Shown: one piece after another, positions 54,739 to 62,721 of the stretch
Numbering within the stretch: the first letter of the stretch is position 1
How the letters are laid out: each line of letters begins with the position of its first letter
Source of the DNA: Phormidesmis priestleyi ULC007
Lineage (GTDB): Bacteria; Cyanobacteriota; Cyanobacteriia; Leptolyngbyales; Leptolyngbyaceae
Direction of reading: 5' to 3'
NCBI RefSeq assembly: GCF_001895925.1
Contig: NZ_MPPI01000003.1
Coordinates: forward strand, 1 to 64,000
DNA length: 64,000 bases
Notes under the pieces: generated by a model
Database searches by the model: none
The model's input: only the letters and a program-made list of their open reading frames with translations
What the model was told of the DNA's origin: nothing
Made by a program: the position numbers and the translations under genes

Positions 54739-55844
54739 GCATAGATAGCCAGACCGCCGAACAAGAGCAATTCGATCGGGCCATGATGCGGCGATGTCTG
54801 GAACTTGCCCAAGCCGCGCAGGGTCAGACGGCACCTAACCCATTAGTTGGGTCGGTGATTGTGCAAAACCAGAAAATTGTAGGCGAAGGGTTTCATCCCA
54901 AAGCGGGCGACCCTCATGCTGAGATTTTTGCCTTGAGAGACGCTGGAGAACTTGCCCAAGGTGCAACACTCTACGTCAATCTAGAACCCTGTAATCACTA
55001 TGGGCGAACGCCTCCTTGCTCTGAAGCGGTGATTGCGGCAGGGCTAAGACGGGTGGTGGTGGGCATGGTCGATCCAAATCCTAAAGTAGCGGGTGGAGGT
55101 ATTGCTCGACTGCGGGAGGCAGGAATCGGGGTGACGATCGGCGTAGAAGAGGCGGCGTGTCAAGCATTAAACGAGGCATTTGTCCATCGCATTCTGCACC
55201 GCCGTCCGTTTGGCATTTTGAAATATGCCATGACTTTAGATGGCAAAATCGCCGCCACAACCGGGCATAGTAGTTGGGTCACCGGAACGGCATCGCGACA
55301 GCGAGTCTATCAGGTGCGATCGACCTGTGAGGCAATCGTCGTTGGCGGTAATACTGTTCGCAAAGATAATCCTCATTTGACGACTCATGGCGCGACTGCT
55401 CACAATCCTTTACGAGTGGTGATGAGTCGATCGCTCGATCTGCCCACAAGTGCAAACCTTTGGCAAACTCAAACGGTTCCGACGCTTGTTTTGACAAGTT
55501 TGGGAGCGAATCCAGATATTCAGAAACGCTTAGTTGACCAAGGAGTCGAAGTCATGGAGCTTGAGCAGCTAACTCCATTTGCAGCCATGACACATTTGTA
55601 CGATCGCGGCTTATCTGCTGTTTTATGGGAGTGTGGCGGCACGTTGGCAGCTCGCGCGATCGCTGATGGCTGTGTGCAGAAAATTCTGGCGTTTATTGCG
55701 CCCAAAATTATTGGCGGCATCGGTGCCCCTTCACCCGTCGGCGACTTAGGACTGATGGACATGACTCAAGCACTGACTTTAGAGCGAGTCCAATGGAGCG
55801 CGATCGAGGGAGATTATTTGATTGAAGGGTATTTAAACTTGTGA
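54735..55844 (+). CDS. ribD: Riboflavin biosynthesis deaminase/reductase
   Basis: 369-aa bifunctional enzyme of riboflavin synthesis. The N-terminal deaminase has TAPNPLVGSVIVQ, PHAEIFAL (zinc His61, catalytic Glu63) and LEPCNHYGRTPPCSE (zinc Cys86 and Cys95). The C-terminal reductase has LKYAMTLDGKIAATTGHSSW, VGGNTVRKDNPHLT, LWECGGTLAARAI and PKIIGG. It is full length. TTG 54735 keeps the full N-terminal helix; an ATG at 54783 would cut it short. The last residues (LNL, stop) fall within a MITE terminal repeat. Confidence 0.95.
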   Translation: MSIDSQTAEQEQFDRAMMRRCLELAQAAQGQTAPNPLVGSVIVQNQKIVGEGFHPKAGDPHAEIFALRDAGELAQGATLYVNLEPCNHYGRTPPCSEAVIAAGLRRVVVGMVDPNPKVAGGGIARLREAGIGVTIGVEEAACQALNEAFVHRILHRRPFGILKYAMTLDGKIAATTGHSSWVTGTASRQRVYQVRSTCEAIVVGGNTVRKDNPHLTTHGATAHNPLRVVMSRSLDLPTSANLWQTQTVPTLVLTSLGANPDIQKRLVDQGVEVMELEQLTPFAAMTHLYDRGLSAVLWECGGTLAARAIADGCVQKILAFIAPKIIGGIGAPSPVGDLGLMDMTQALTLERVQWSAIEGDYLIEGYLNL

Positions 55845-56134
55845 ATTAAATAGAACCCTACATTGTTCAAGCTACATTTTATACCAATTTTGGAAGCAAT
55901 TGCGACGGATCGTTTAATCCGACGGGGCACGGCATGCCATACCCCTACGCTTTTTGTACGGACATGGCGCTGCCGTGTCCTCATGCGAATCGGTCGCATT
56001 CACAAATCAAATTGGGATTAGTTTTAGCCTTTCGCCCACAGCCCCTAGCCCTACCGGACTCTGGCTCCCTCTCCTGCGGGAGAGGGCTGGGGTGAGGGTA
56101 AATCCGGGTCTTATTTAATCCACCATCTTTAACG
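55835..56134. repeat. Nested MITEs after ribD
   Basis: Outer element: left end TTAAACTTGTGAATTAAATA (includes the ribD stop), right end TTATTTAATCCACCATCTTTAA, inverted repeats of family A (written here in parts: ATTTAATCCACCATC). Inner element about 55895-56025: left ACCAATTTTGGAAGCAATTG then CGAC, right the inverse of CCCAATTTGATTTGTGAATG then CGAC. The inner part holds two GGGGCACGGCATGCC-type hairpins. After it come CCCTCTCCTGCGGGAGAGGG and GGTGAGGGTAAAT. No gene. Confidence 0.75.
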
Positions 56135-58501
56135 TTGAGTTGGGCACTGTTTTGTCAGCGCCCCGATCGCTTCGATTAACTGCCCAATATCCAACGGTTT
56201 AGGTAGATGAATTTGATAGCCTGCGGCAAATGCTTGCTGCCTGACATCTTCATCCACATAGGCAGTCAGCGCGATCGCCGGAACATTGTGACCTGCTTCT
56301 AGGGCACGAATTTCACGCAACATTTCATAACCGTCTTTTAGCGGCATTGCAATATCGCTGATAATCAACGTCGGGGTGAGTTGTTGAAAGGCGGCGATCG
56401 CCTCGTCTGCTGAGGTTGCTGTGGTGATCGTCGCGCCTTCGTTTTCGAGCAAAAATTTGACGAATTCAAGGCTATCGGGTTCGTCATCAACCACTAAAAT
56501 TTGCAGTTGGTCAAAGCCTTCAGAAGCGCCATTTTGAGGATCAGAGAGCGGCAAGCAACAGTTGACGAGGGGCAATCTTGCCGTGAAGGTTGCACCTTGC
56601 GCGTCTCCTTGGCTCTCAGCTTGAATCGTGCCGTTGTGAAGTTCGATCAGTTCGCGTACGATCGCGAGTCCGAGTCCTAACCCATCTTGCGATCGAGGAA
56701 CGTTGGTTTGAGCTTGCCTAAAGCGATCAAACACATAGGGTAAAAAGTTTGCATTAATGCCCTTTCCGGTGTCTTTCACACAGATTTCTGCCTGTGAGTC
56801 TTTTTGCGTTAGCGTAATCTCTACTTGACCATTCTCTGGAGTGAATTTGATTGCATTCGTCAACAGATTCCAAATCACTTGCTGTAGACGATTAGAATCT
56901 CCTAAAACTTCGTTCGCGGCGTGATCGATGTTTGATTTAATTTGAATTTGTTTTGACTCAGCTAAGGGGCGAATCATGTCGATCGCGGCTTCAATCACAA
57001 AGGGCAGATTGACCAACACGCGATCCATTCTCAGGTTGCCTTGCACCATGCGCGAGATATCGAGCAGATCTTCGATCAGTTGCGATTGAGTTTTGGCACT
57101 GCGCTCGATCGACTGCAACGCACGAGTTAATGTCGCTTGATCAGAAGGTTTAGTTTGCAATAGCCGCGCCCAGCCAAAAATTGAGTTGAGGGGCGATCGC
57201 AATTCGTGAGCAACGATCATCAAGAGTTCGTCTTTGCTGCGGTTTGCGGCTTCGGCTTCTTCGCGGGCAGCTTGAGCTTCTCTAAGTAGCTGACCTCGTT
57301 CAGTTTCAGCTTGTTTACGATCGGTGATTTCCAACACCATCACATTGATGCCGAACACGCGATCGTCCGTATCTTTCTGGGGATAGTAACTAACCAGCCA
57401 GTGACGCTCTACTCCAGGTTGGGCACGATTGATCCCACTCACCTCTAAATCAAGAATCGGTTTACCCGACTCAATCACTTGTCGATAGATCGGCTCTAGT
57501 TGATCGACCATCTCTGGCACGACCTCCCGCAGGGTGCGCCCAATATGCTCAGACACAGGCAAGCCATTAATCTCGGCTAACCGCTCATTGATTCGGACAA
57601 ATTTGAAATCGGTATTGATGAAGCATAGCCCAATAGGAGCGGCCGTATAGATCGCTTCAATCTCTGCAAATTGCTGCCGGGCTGTTTCTTCAGACCGCTG
57701 ACGTTCGTCTTCGGCGCGCAAGCGATCGCTGACATCTCGCCACGCCATCACCAGCCCATCGCCTAATTTTGATGCCCGCACCTCATAGGCTCTGGAAAGA
57801 TGCTGCCCTCCAAATCGGTCTGAATATTCCAGTGACTCTTCAAGCATCGGTTCCCCGGTTTCGACGACGCGGCAGTGTGAGGCAAACACGTCACTGTCTC
57901 GATACGCCGGAAACAGTTCACGCGCCGTTTTGCCAACATCTTTAGCGGTCAGGCGGTTGCTTTCAAGGGCGGCTTGATTGTAGTAATCAATACGAAAGTC
58001 GATAATTTGCCCAGTGTCATCACGAATTGCTGTGTGAATGCCAAAGCAATCGAGCATGGTTTCGATAGAGGCGCGGAAGCTTTCTTCACTGTGTTGAAGT
58101 TTTCGGCGCAGTTTGGCATTCTCGATCGCGCTCCGCATCGCTAATCGCACGTCGTCGGGTGTGAGTAGCCCTTTGACTAAATAATCTTCGACCCCATTTT
58201 TGAATGCGCTGGTGGCGGTGACAGCATCGTTATCACCGCTGACCATAATCACAGGCGGGCAATTGCCATCGGTCTGCGCTTTTAGTTGGGTCAAAAACTC
58301 AAAGCCATTAAAGTCTGATAGCTGAATGCCGAGCAAAATTCCGTCAGGAACCTGAACACGACAGAGGTTCAGCCCTTCGGCAGCGGAGTCAGTTTCTAGA
58401 ATTTGATAAGAGATTTCAGAATCAGCGAACAAATACCGTCTAAAAACAGAGCGATCGCTTTCAGAATCTTCGATGATCAAAACGATGCGTTGCTCTGCCA
58501 T
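56129..58501 (-). CDS. Hybrid sensor histidine kinase (REC-PAS-PAS-HisKA-HATPase-REC)
   Basis: 790 aa, soluble. Domain order: receiver 1 (5-125), PAS (~150-265), PAS (~290-400, GLCFINTDFKFVRINERLAE), HisKA with His432 in VAHELRSPLNSIFGW, HATPase ([46 protein letters not shown]), receiver 2 (ILVVDDEPDS, IISDIAMPLKDG, ALTAYVDE). Receiver 2 has its Asp. Receiver 1 has the acid pair (EDSESD) and the Lys (YLVKG) but Gly58 at the phospho-acceptor position (ILLGIQL), so it cannot be phosphorylated normally. Start ATG 58501 rather than GTG 58507. Confidence 0.9.
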   Translation of the reverse strand: MAEQRIVLIIEDSESDRSVFRRYLFADSEISYQILETDSAAEGLNLCRVQVPDGILLGIQLSDFNGFEFLTQLKAQTDGNCPPVIMVSGDNDAVTATSAFKNGVEDYLVKGLLTPDDVRLAMRSAIENAKLRRKLQHSEESFRASIETMLDCFGIHTAIRDDTGQIIDFRIDYYNQAALESNRLTAKDVGKTARELFPAYRDSDVFASHCRVVETGEPMLEESLEYSDRFGGQHLSRAYEVRASKLGDGLVMAWRDVSDRLRAEDERQRSEETARQQFAEIEAIYTAAPIGLCFINTDFKFVRINERLAEINGLPVSEHIGRTLREVVPEMVDQLEPIYRQVIESGKPILDLEVSGINRAQPGVERHWLVSYYPQKDTDDRVFGINVMVLEITDRKQAETERGQLLREAQAAREEAEAANRSKDELLMIVAHELRSPLNSIFGWARLLQTKPSDQATLTRALQSIERSAKTQSQLIEDLLDISRMVQGNLRMDRVLVNLPFVIEAAIDMIRPLAESKQIQIKSNIDHAANEVLGDSNRLQQVIWNLLTNAIKFTPENGQVEITLTQKDSQAEICVKDTGKGINANFLPYVFDRFRQAQTNVPRSQDGLGLGLAIVRELIELHNGTIQAESQGDAQGATFTARLPLVNCCLPLSDPQNGASEGFDQLQILVVDDEPDSLEFVKFLLENEGATITTATSADEAIAAFQQLTPTLIISDIAMPLKDGYEMLREIRALEAGHNVPAIALTAYVDEDVRQQAFAAGYQIHLPKPLDIGQLIEAIGALTKQCPTQR

Positions 58502-58507
58502 ATACAC

Positions 58508-58965
58508 TCATAACCTACGCAAAGATCAGTTTTTGGTTTTTCCTCACGGGTTGAGGTTGTAAACATCACTTCTGCATTGCATTTAAGAACAAGTCGAAAT
58601 CGATTCACAAGCCTTGTCATCATCTCAACGACCAGAACTTTTGAGCCTTGCGGTGAGGGAAGCTGACTGTCTGTCAGGGTGCGACCTCTATCTGATGTCC
58701 CAAGAAAACTCTCGGTTCTTTGTTCCATGAGGTTTTTGATAATTTATTGTGGAAGTCAATGAGTAAATTTAATATCTGCTTTGAAGAAACTCAAAAACCT
58801 TTTCAAATATAGATTACAGGCATTTTGTATCAAGTAGAGGTCGCACCCTCTGTCAGGAGAGTCGCTCACTGAATCGAGTTGTAAATGGTAGTAGTTTTGG
58901 GTGGCAATCGGACGGTAAACGTTGCCCTTTTGCCGGTGCCTTCACTCTTCACAATAACATACCCG
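58508..58965 (-). pseudogene. Decayed hybrid histidine kinase, split by a MITE
   Basis: Upstream of the intact kinase, on the same strand, 58965-58864 reads GYVIVKSEGTGKRATFTVRL then PPKTTTIYNSIQ, stop: the end of a histidine kinase ATPase domain (compare [15 protein letters not shown]). After a 174-bp insertion, 58665-58540 reads SPQGSKVLVVEMMTRLVNRF, then LVLKCNAEVMFTTSTREE, a receiver start that has lost its acid pair. The catalytic boxes further upstream are missing. The order kinase tail then receiver is that of a hybrid kinase. Confidence 0.65.
58676..58849. mobile_element. 174-bp MITE with 5-bp target duplication
   Basis: Terminal inverted repeats AGGGTGCGACCTCTATCTGA and, reverse-complemented at the right end, AGGGTGCGACCTCTACTTGA. 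The element is flanked by CTGTC on both sides (58671-58675 and 58850-58854), a 5-bp duplication. The interior is AT-rich without a gene. It splits the remains of a hybrid histidine kinase. Confidence 0.85.
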
Positions 58966-59038
58966 TAAGTTCCTAAACTAAAAACCTATCTTACGATCGA
59001 AGGGTCAGGAACCTTGGTATCCAGGGTCACTGCAAGAT

Positions 59039-59228
59039 GTTAAGGTTAGGGTCAGTTCGACGAGTTTTTTCGCTTCGTTCTTCAGCGCTTCAGCCCCCAA
59101 ATCCCCTAATTCTGAGGGACTTTAAGCCCAGACTTTAGGTTCAAAGTCTCCCAATTTTGGGGGATTTAGGGGGCAGCCCGGATTGGCAACCGTAGCGAAA
59201 AGCTTCATCGAATTCACGTTAAGGTTAG
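59039..59228. mobile_element. MITE-like element, family B, with 11-bp direct flanks
   Basis: Element 59050-59217 with terminal repeats GGTCAGTTCGACGAG and, reverse-complemented, GTGAATTCGATGAAG, each followed by TTTTCGCT. The core pairs CCCCCAAATCCCC with GGGGGATTTAGGGGG. The direct repeat GTTAAGGTTAG occurs at 59039-59049 and 59218-59228 and may be the target-site duplication. Related to 15967-16094. The remaining bases 58966-59038 show nothing. Confidence 0.75.
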
Positions 59229-59233
59229 CGAAA

Positions 59234-59992
59234 CTATAGCCGCAAAGCGTGGCTACGAGACATCATCCGACTCGGCTCAACCTGAATTGTTGCCTCTGCT
59301 AGTGGCAAAGTCCGAACAGCGTGGGTGTAGACATTGACCTGATAAACTTTGCCGTTATCAACATCCAACCCCGTCAGCCAACCGCTTTTAGGATGGTAAG
59401 CGCCCGTGTCAATGCCCAGCCAGCCTTGCCCACGCGCGATCGCACCCGGAATCACGCCCGGAAACGTAAAGGTGATGGTATGCCCGGTGATAATCAGCTT
59501 ATTAGCAAAATAGGGCTGAGGGCTGCTGTGAAATTCTTCTCGAATCCAGCAAAATTCATGGGAGGTTTGCTGCTCGATCGTGAGATTAGGATGAACGCCT
59601 GCATGTACGAGCCAGAGATCGCCCAAGTCTAAATAATTGGGTAGGGTTTGCAGCCACTCGATATGTTCTAGTAAGATTCCGGCATCGCCATAGCTGGCAA
59701 CGGTTGCCCGCCCGCCACTTTGCAACCAGGCTTGCAGCGCTGGAGCGAAAACTTGACCGTTAGGAAAAGATTCGAGTAATAGCTGCTCGTGATTGCCGAG
59801 TATGCATTGATAGGAGCTATTTTTGACAAACTCGACCACTTGAGAACTTTGAGGGCCCCGATCGATCAAATCACCCAAGAAATAAACCTGATCTTCAAAA
59901 CCGGGCGCGAGCGCCTCCAGTAATGTCATCAACCCGTTGTAGTGACCATGAATATCACCGATGACAATGCGACGAGGAGAAGTAAGGTTCAT
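59234..59992 (-). CDS. PPP-family serine/threonine protein phosphatase
   Basis: 252 aa from ATG 59992 (an in-frame TTG at 60013 is less likely). Metal and phosphate motifs: VIGDIHGHYNGL (GDxHG), YFLGDLIDRGPQS (GDxxDRG), CILGNHEQLLL (GNHE), WLVHAGVHPN and IITGHTITF with later His. This is the bacterial PrpA/lambda-phosphatase-like group that removes phosphate from Ser/Thr or Tyr proteins, or cleaves diadenosine polyphosphates. Physiological substrate unknown. Confidence 0.9.
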   Translation of the reverse strand: MNLTSPRRIVIGDIHGHYNGLMTLLEALAPGFEDQVYFLGDLIDRGPQSSQVVEFVKNSSYQCILGNHEQLLLESFPNGQVFAPALQAWLQSGGRATVASYGDAGILLEHIEWLQTLPNYLDLGDLWLVHAGVHPNLTIEQQTSHEFCWIREEFHSSPQPYFANKLIITGHTITFTFPGVIPGAIARGQGWLGIDTGAYHPKSGWLTGLDVDNGKVYQVNVYTHAVRTLPLAEATIQVEPSRMMSRSHALRL

Positions 59993-60249
59993 GCGATCAC
60001 TTTTCTTAAACAAGAGGGGGAATCTGAGAAAACTGGGCCTAAATTTTTGGAAGCCGACTTTTTGAGCCTAGTGATTTCTACATCATCAGAACTCATGATC
60101 CGGGTATCCATTCAAAATAGGTGTAATAGGTCAATCCAATGCTGAAGCGTCAGTCAGCTATTAACCTTGCTACTTAGGACGATTATGCCTTGACCTACCT
60201 AGCAACCCACACTGCAAGTAGCAAAAAACACAGGAACTCTGCGAGAACT

Positions 60250-60975
60250 TCATCTTCCTAAAGCTCTCAAAAACTGTTGCAAACTCGAAAACAGGTTTTG
60301 CTTAGGAGCTTGCGCTCCCATCGCTTTAGCAAAGATTTCGTCTAGCTTCTCAGAATCGGGCTTTTCGCGCTCTTCGGCGATCGCTTGATAGACTCCATCA
60401 GTCTGCAACCAAACCTGCCAAGGCGACGGATAGCAGCGCATTAGAGCCGTTTGATCGTCGAGAGGACGCAAGAAATAGCACGGCTCGATCGTGCTGAGAA
60501 AGCGATCGCGCAGTTTTCGCCCTGCATAGCCGATGCCAATCGTCGCCACATCTTCTAATCGAGGATTGAGCAGCACGATCGGGCGATCGCCAACCGCGTT
60601 ACAAATTTGCTCAACGGGCGCAACTTCTACGGAACTCGGCGCAATAAATAGATAAACTTGGTCGTCTGGGTCAATATAGTCTTCAACCGGGGTGGTTTGC
60701 CGCGACCCTGCTACATCTAAGCTGCGAATCTGAAAAGGCACATCACCCCAATCTCGTTTTGCCAGGGCTGCGGTGCCAGCATCGGTGAAAAAAACTTTTA
60801 ACCCCGCTCCCAAATCTGCAAACGCAGGCACAAACTTTTCTGCCACAGGTAGAGGTTTGAGTTCGGGAAACAGTAGCTCGACTTGCAGACGAGAATAGCC
60901 TGCCGCGATCGCCGCTTGGGTCGCAATTTGGGCTTGAGCGATCGCGTCGTCGAGAGTTTGAGGAAGTTGAGCCAT
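60250..60975 (-). CDS. DUF1995 family protein
   Basis: 241 aa. LPQTLDDAIAQAQIATQAAI, GYSRLQVELLFPELKP, VFFTDAGTAALAKRDWGD, VYLFIAPSSVEVAPVEQI, IVLLNPRLEDVATIGIGYAG and CYFLRPLDDQTALMRCYPSP with WQVW form the DUF1995 pattern, found in cyanobacteria and plastids (plant relatives are linked to photosystem assembly). Soluble. Role here is not known. The 257 bases before it toward the phosphatase contain no other gene. Confidence 0.88.
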   Translation of the reverse strand: MAQLPQTLDDAIAQAQIATQAAIAAGYSRLQVELLFPELKPLPVAEKFVPAFADLGAGLKVFFTDAGTAALAKRDWGDVPFQIRSLDVAGSRQTTPVEDYIDPDDQVYLFIAPSSVEVAPVEQICNAVGDRPIVLLNPRLEDVATIGIGYAGRKLRDRFLSTIEPCYFLRPLDDQTALMRCYPSPWQVWLQTDGVYQAIAEEREKPDSEKLDEIFAKAMGAQAPKQNLFSSLQQFLRALGR

Positions 60976-61090
60976 TACAAAAAGTCAGAAGGTACGAACT
61001 GCGAGAAAAAGCAGATTTCTCGTCACAAAGAACGGTTAAATGATGGAGTGATCTGCTTTCTCCTACACTACTACACCCCCACCCCTAACA

Positions 61091-61984
61091 ATGCTGAGTT
61101 CAACCAGAGAACTGCTAGAGACGGCACAACGAAATATCTATGCGATCGGGGCCTTTAATGTCTATAACCTTGAAGGCGTGAAGGCGGTCATTGGTGCAGC
61201 AGAAGCAGAACAGAGTCCGGCAATGCTGCAACTGCATCCAAGTGCGCTGGTGTATGGAGGGTTTCCGCTCGTGTCGCTGTGTTTAGAGGCGGCGCGATCG
61301 TCCACGATGCCGATCGCAGTTCATCTCGATCACAGCACCTCAGCCGACGATATTCGCATGGCACTCGATTCGGGGATGCTGTCAATTATGGCGGATGGTT
61401 CTCACTTGCCCTATGAGCAAAATGTGACGTTTACAAAAGAAATGACGCAATGGGCGCACGAAAAAGGCGCGATCGTAGAAGCAGAAATCGGCAGAATTAG
61501 CGGCACCGAAGATGGTCTGAGCGTTGCCGAAAAAGAAGCGAAGATGACCGATCCCGATCAAGCGGTAGAGTTTATCAAGGCGACGAAGGTCGATGCGTTA
61601 GCGGTGACGATCGGCAATGTCCACGGAGAGTATAAGAGCGCACCTCGATTAGATTTTGCTCGATTAGAAAAGATTCGTCATTTAGTCGATGTTCCGTTAG
61701 TGCTGCACGGCGCATCAGGGCTGCCAGAATCGATGATTAATCGCTCGATCGAGCTAGGAGTCTGCAAGTTTAACGTCAACACCGAAGTCAGACAGGCTTA
61801 TATGGAAACCCTTCAGCAAGGACTCTGTTCGTCATCGCTTAAAGATCTGCTCGACTCAATGGCCGCGACGATCGAGGCAATGCAATCTGTCGTAGTGGAA
61901 AAGCTACGGCTATTTGGGTCTTCTGGCAAGGCACATCTGCACCAATCGCCCTACGCTGAGATGCTTGCGGCAAAAAGACATTAG
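61091..61984 (+). CDS. Class II ketose-bisphosphate aldolase family protein (GatY/KbaY-like)
   Basis: 297-aa zinc-dependent aldolase. Seen: YAIGAFNVYNLEGVKAVIGA, PIAVHLDHSTSADDIRMALD with the catalytic Asp and zinc His, SIMADGSHLPYEQNV, VEAEIGRISGTEDG, VTIGNVHGEYKSAPRLDF (zinc His), VPLVLHGASGLPESM (zinc His) and CKFNVNTEVRQAYM. It groups with tagatose-1,6-bisphosphate aldolases rather than the long fructose-bisphosphate aldolase that serves the Calvin cycle, but substrate choice cannot be settled from motifs. Start ATG 61091. Confidence 0.88.
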   Translation: MLSSTRELLETAQRNIYAIGAFNVYNLEGVKAVIGAAEAEQSPAMLQLHPSALVYGGFPLVSLCLEAARSSTMPIAVHLDHSTSADDIRMALDSGMLSIMADGSHLPYEQNVTFTKEMTQWAHEKGAIVEAEIGRISGTEDGLSVAEKEAKMTDPDQAVEFIKATKVDALAVTIGNVHGEYKSAPRLDFARLEKIRHLVDVPLVLHGASGLPESMINRSIELGVCKFNVNTEVRQAYMETLQQGLCSSSLKDLLDSMAATIEAMQSVVVEKLRLFGSSGKAHLHQSPYAEMLAAKRH

Positions 61985-61996
61985 CACTTTTTGCCC

Positions 61997-62623
61997 CTAC
62001 TTCTCCCATCTCCAATTGGGGCGGTTCCATTCATAAACGCCTTGAATCTCATATTCATTGCCGTTCTCAAATCGGACGGTGCAGTTTGTGCTGAATTGGT
62101 TCTCAGCAACCCCATCTTTATAAAGGGGGCTTTGGGTTTCAGTAATGCCAACCACCGTGCAAGAAAACCACTCTCGGCTGCAAGGCCCAGTGTCTTGCAC
62201 CCACTCCCACAGCCCGTTAGACAGCTCAATGCGATCACCCACTTTTAGCCACACCGATTCTTCTTCATAGTCAGCGAGATCAGCCGCAGTAATCGTTTCT
62301 AGCCACTGAAGCCCAAAAGAATCTCGAATAAACTGCACGGTGCCTGAAGTGCGATCGTGCAGCCAGTCATTAAGCAGCGTGGTTTTCCAAGATTTGTTTT
62401 GCTGCTCTTGAGCTTTGATAAATTGAAACAAGGCTTGACGTTGATCAGAGGTCAGTGCAGCCAGGGGATTGAGCGCTAATCTCTGATCAGGGGATGATTC
62501 ACACAGTCGCTCTCTCAGCACAGCAAATAGAATCTGCTGTTGAGCATCGTTTAAAGGATAGCCAGCCGTTTCACAGTGACGAAGGGCAGTTTGCAGGGCT
62601 GCTTCGATCTCAGCTTGGGTCAT
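61997..62623 (-). CDS. Conserved cyanobacterial hypothetical protein
   Basis: 208 aa from ATG 62623; a longer frame starts at TTG 62677. N-terminal helical region MTQAEIEAALQTALRHCETA, LNDAQQQILFAVLRERL, then LTSDQRQALFQFIKAQEQQN, WKTTLLNDWLHDRTSG, VQFIRDSFGLQWL, and a beta-rich C-terminus VWLKVGDRIELSNGLWEWVQ, VRFENGNEYEIQGVYEWN. Not recognised as a named family. Soluble. It converges with the aldolase gene. Confidence 0.65.
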   Translation of the reverse strand: MTQAEIEAALQTALRHCETAGYPLNDAQQQILFAVLRERLCESSPDQRLALNPLAALTSDQRQALFQFIKAQEQQNKSWKTTLLNDWLHDRTSGTVQFIRDSFGLQWLETITAADLADYEEESVWLKVGDRIELSNGLWEWVQDTGPCSREWFSCTVVGITETQSPLYKDGVAENQFSTNCTVRFENGNEYEIQGVYEWNRPNWRWEK

Positions 62624-62721
62624 GGGCAAACCGATAAAGGGAGCAATAGGAACTCTAAGCCCGTCATTCAATCCCAATTATGACAGAAGTGTCGTTTAGC
62701 TTACATCGCTTCTGAGTCGTC

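Noticed and set aside
61188-61385. Antisense frames in the aldolase gene
   Set aside because: Shadows of a strongly coding, well-matched gene.
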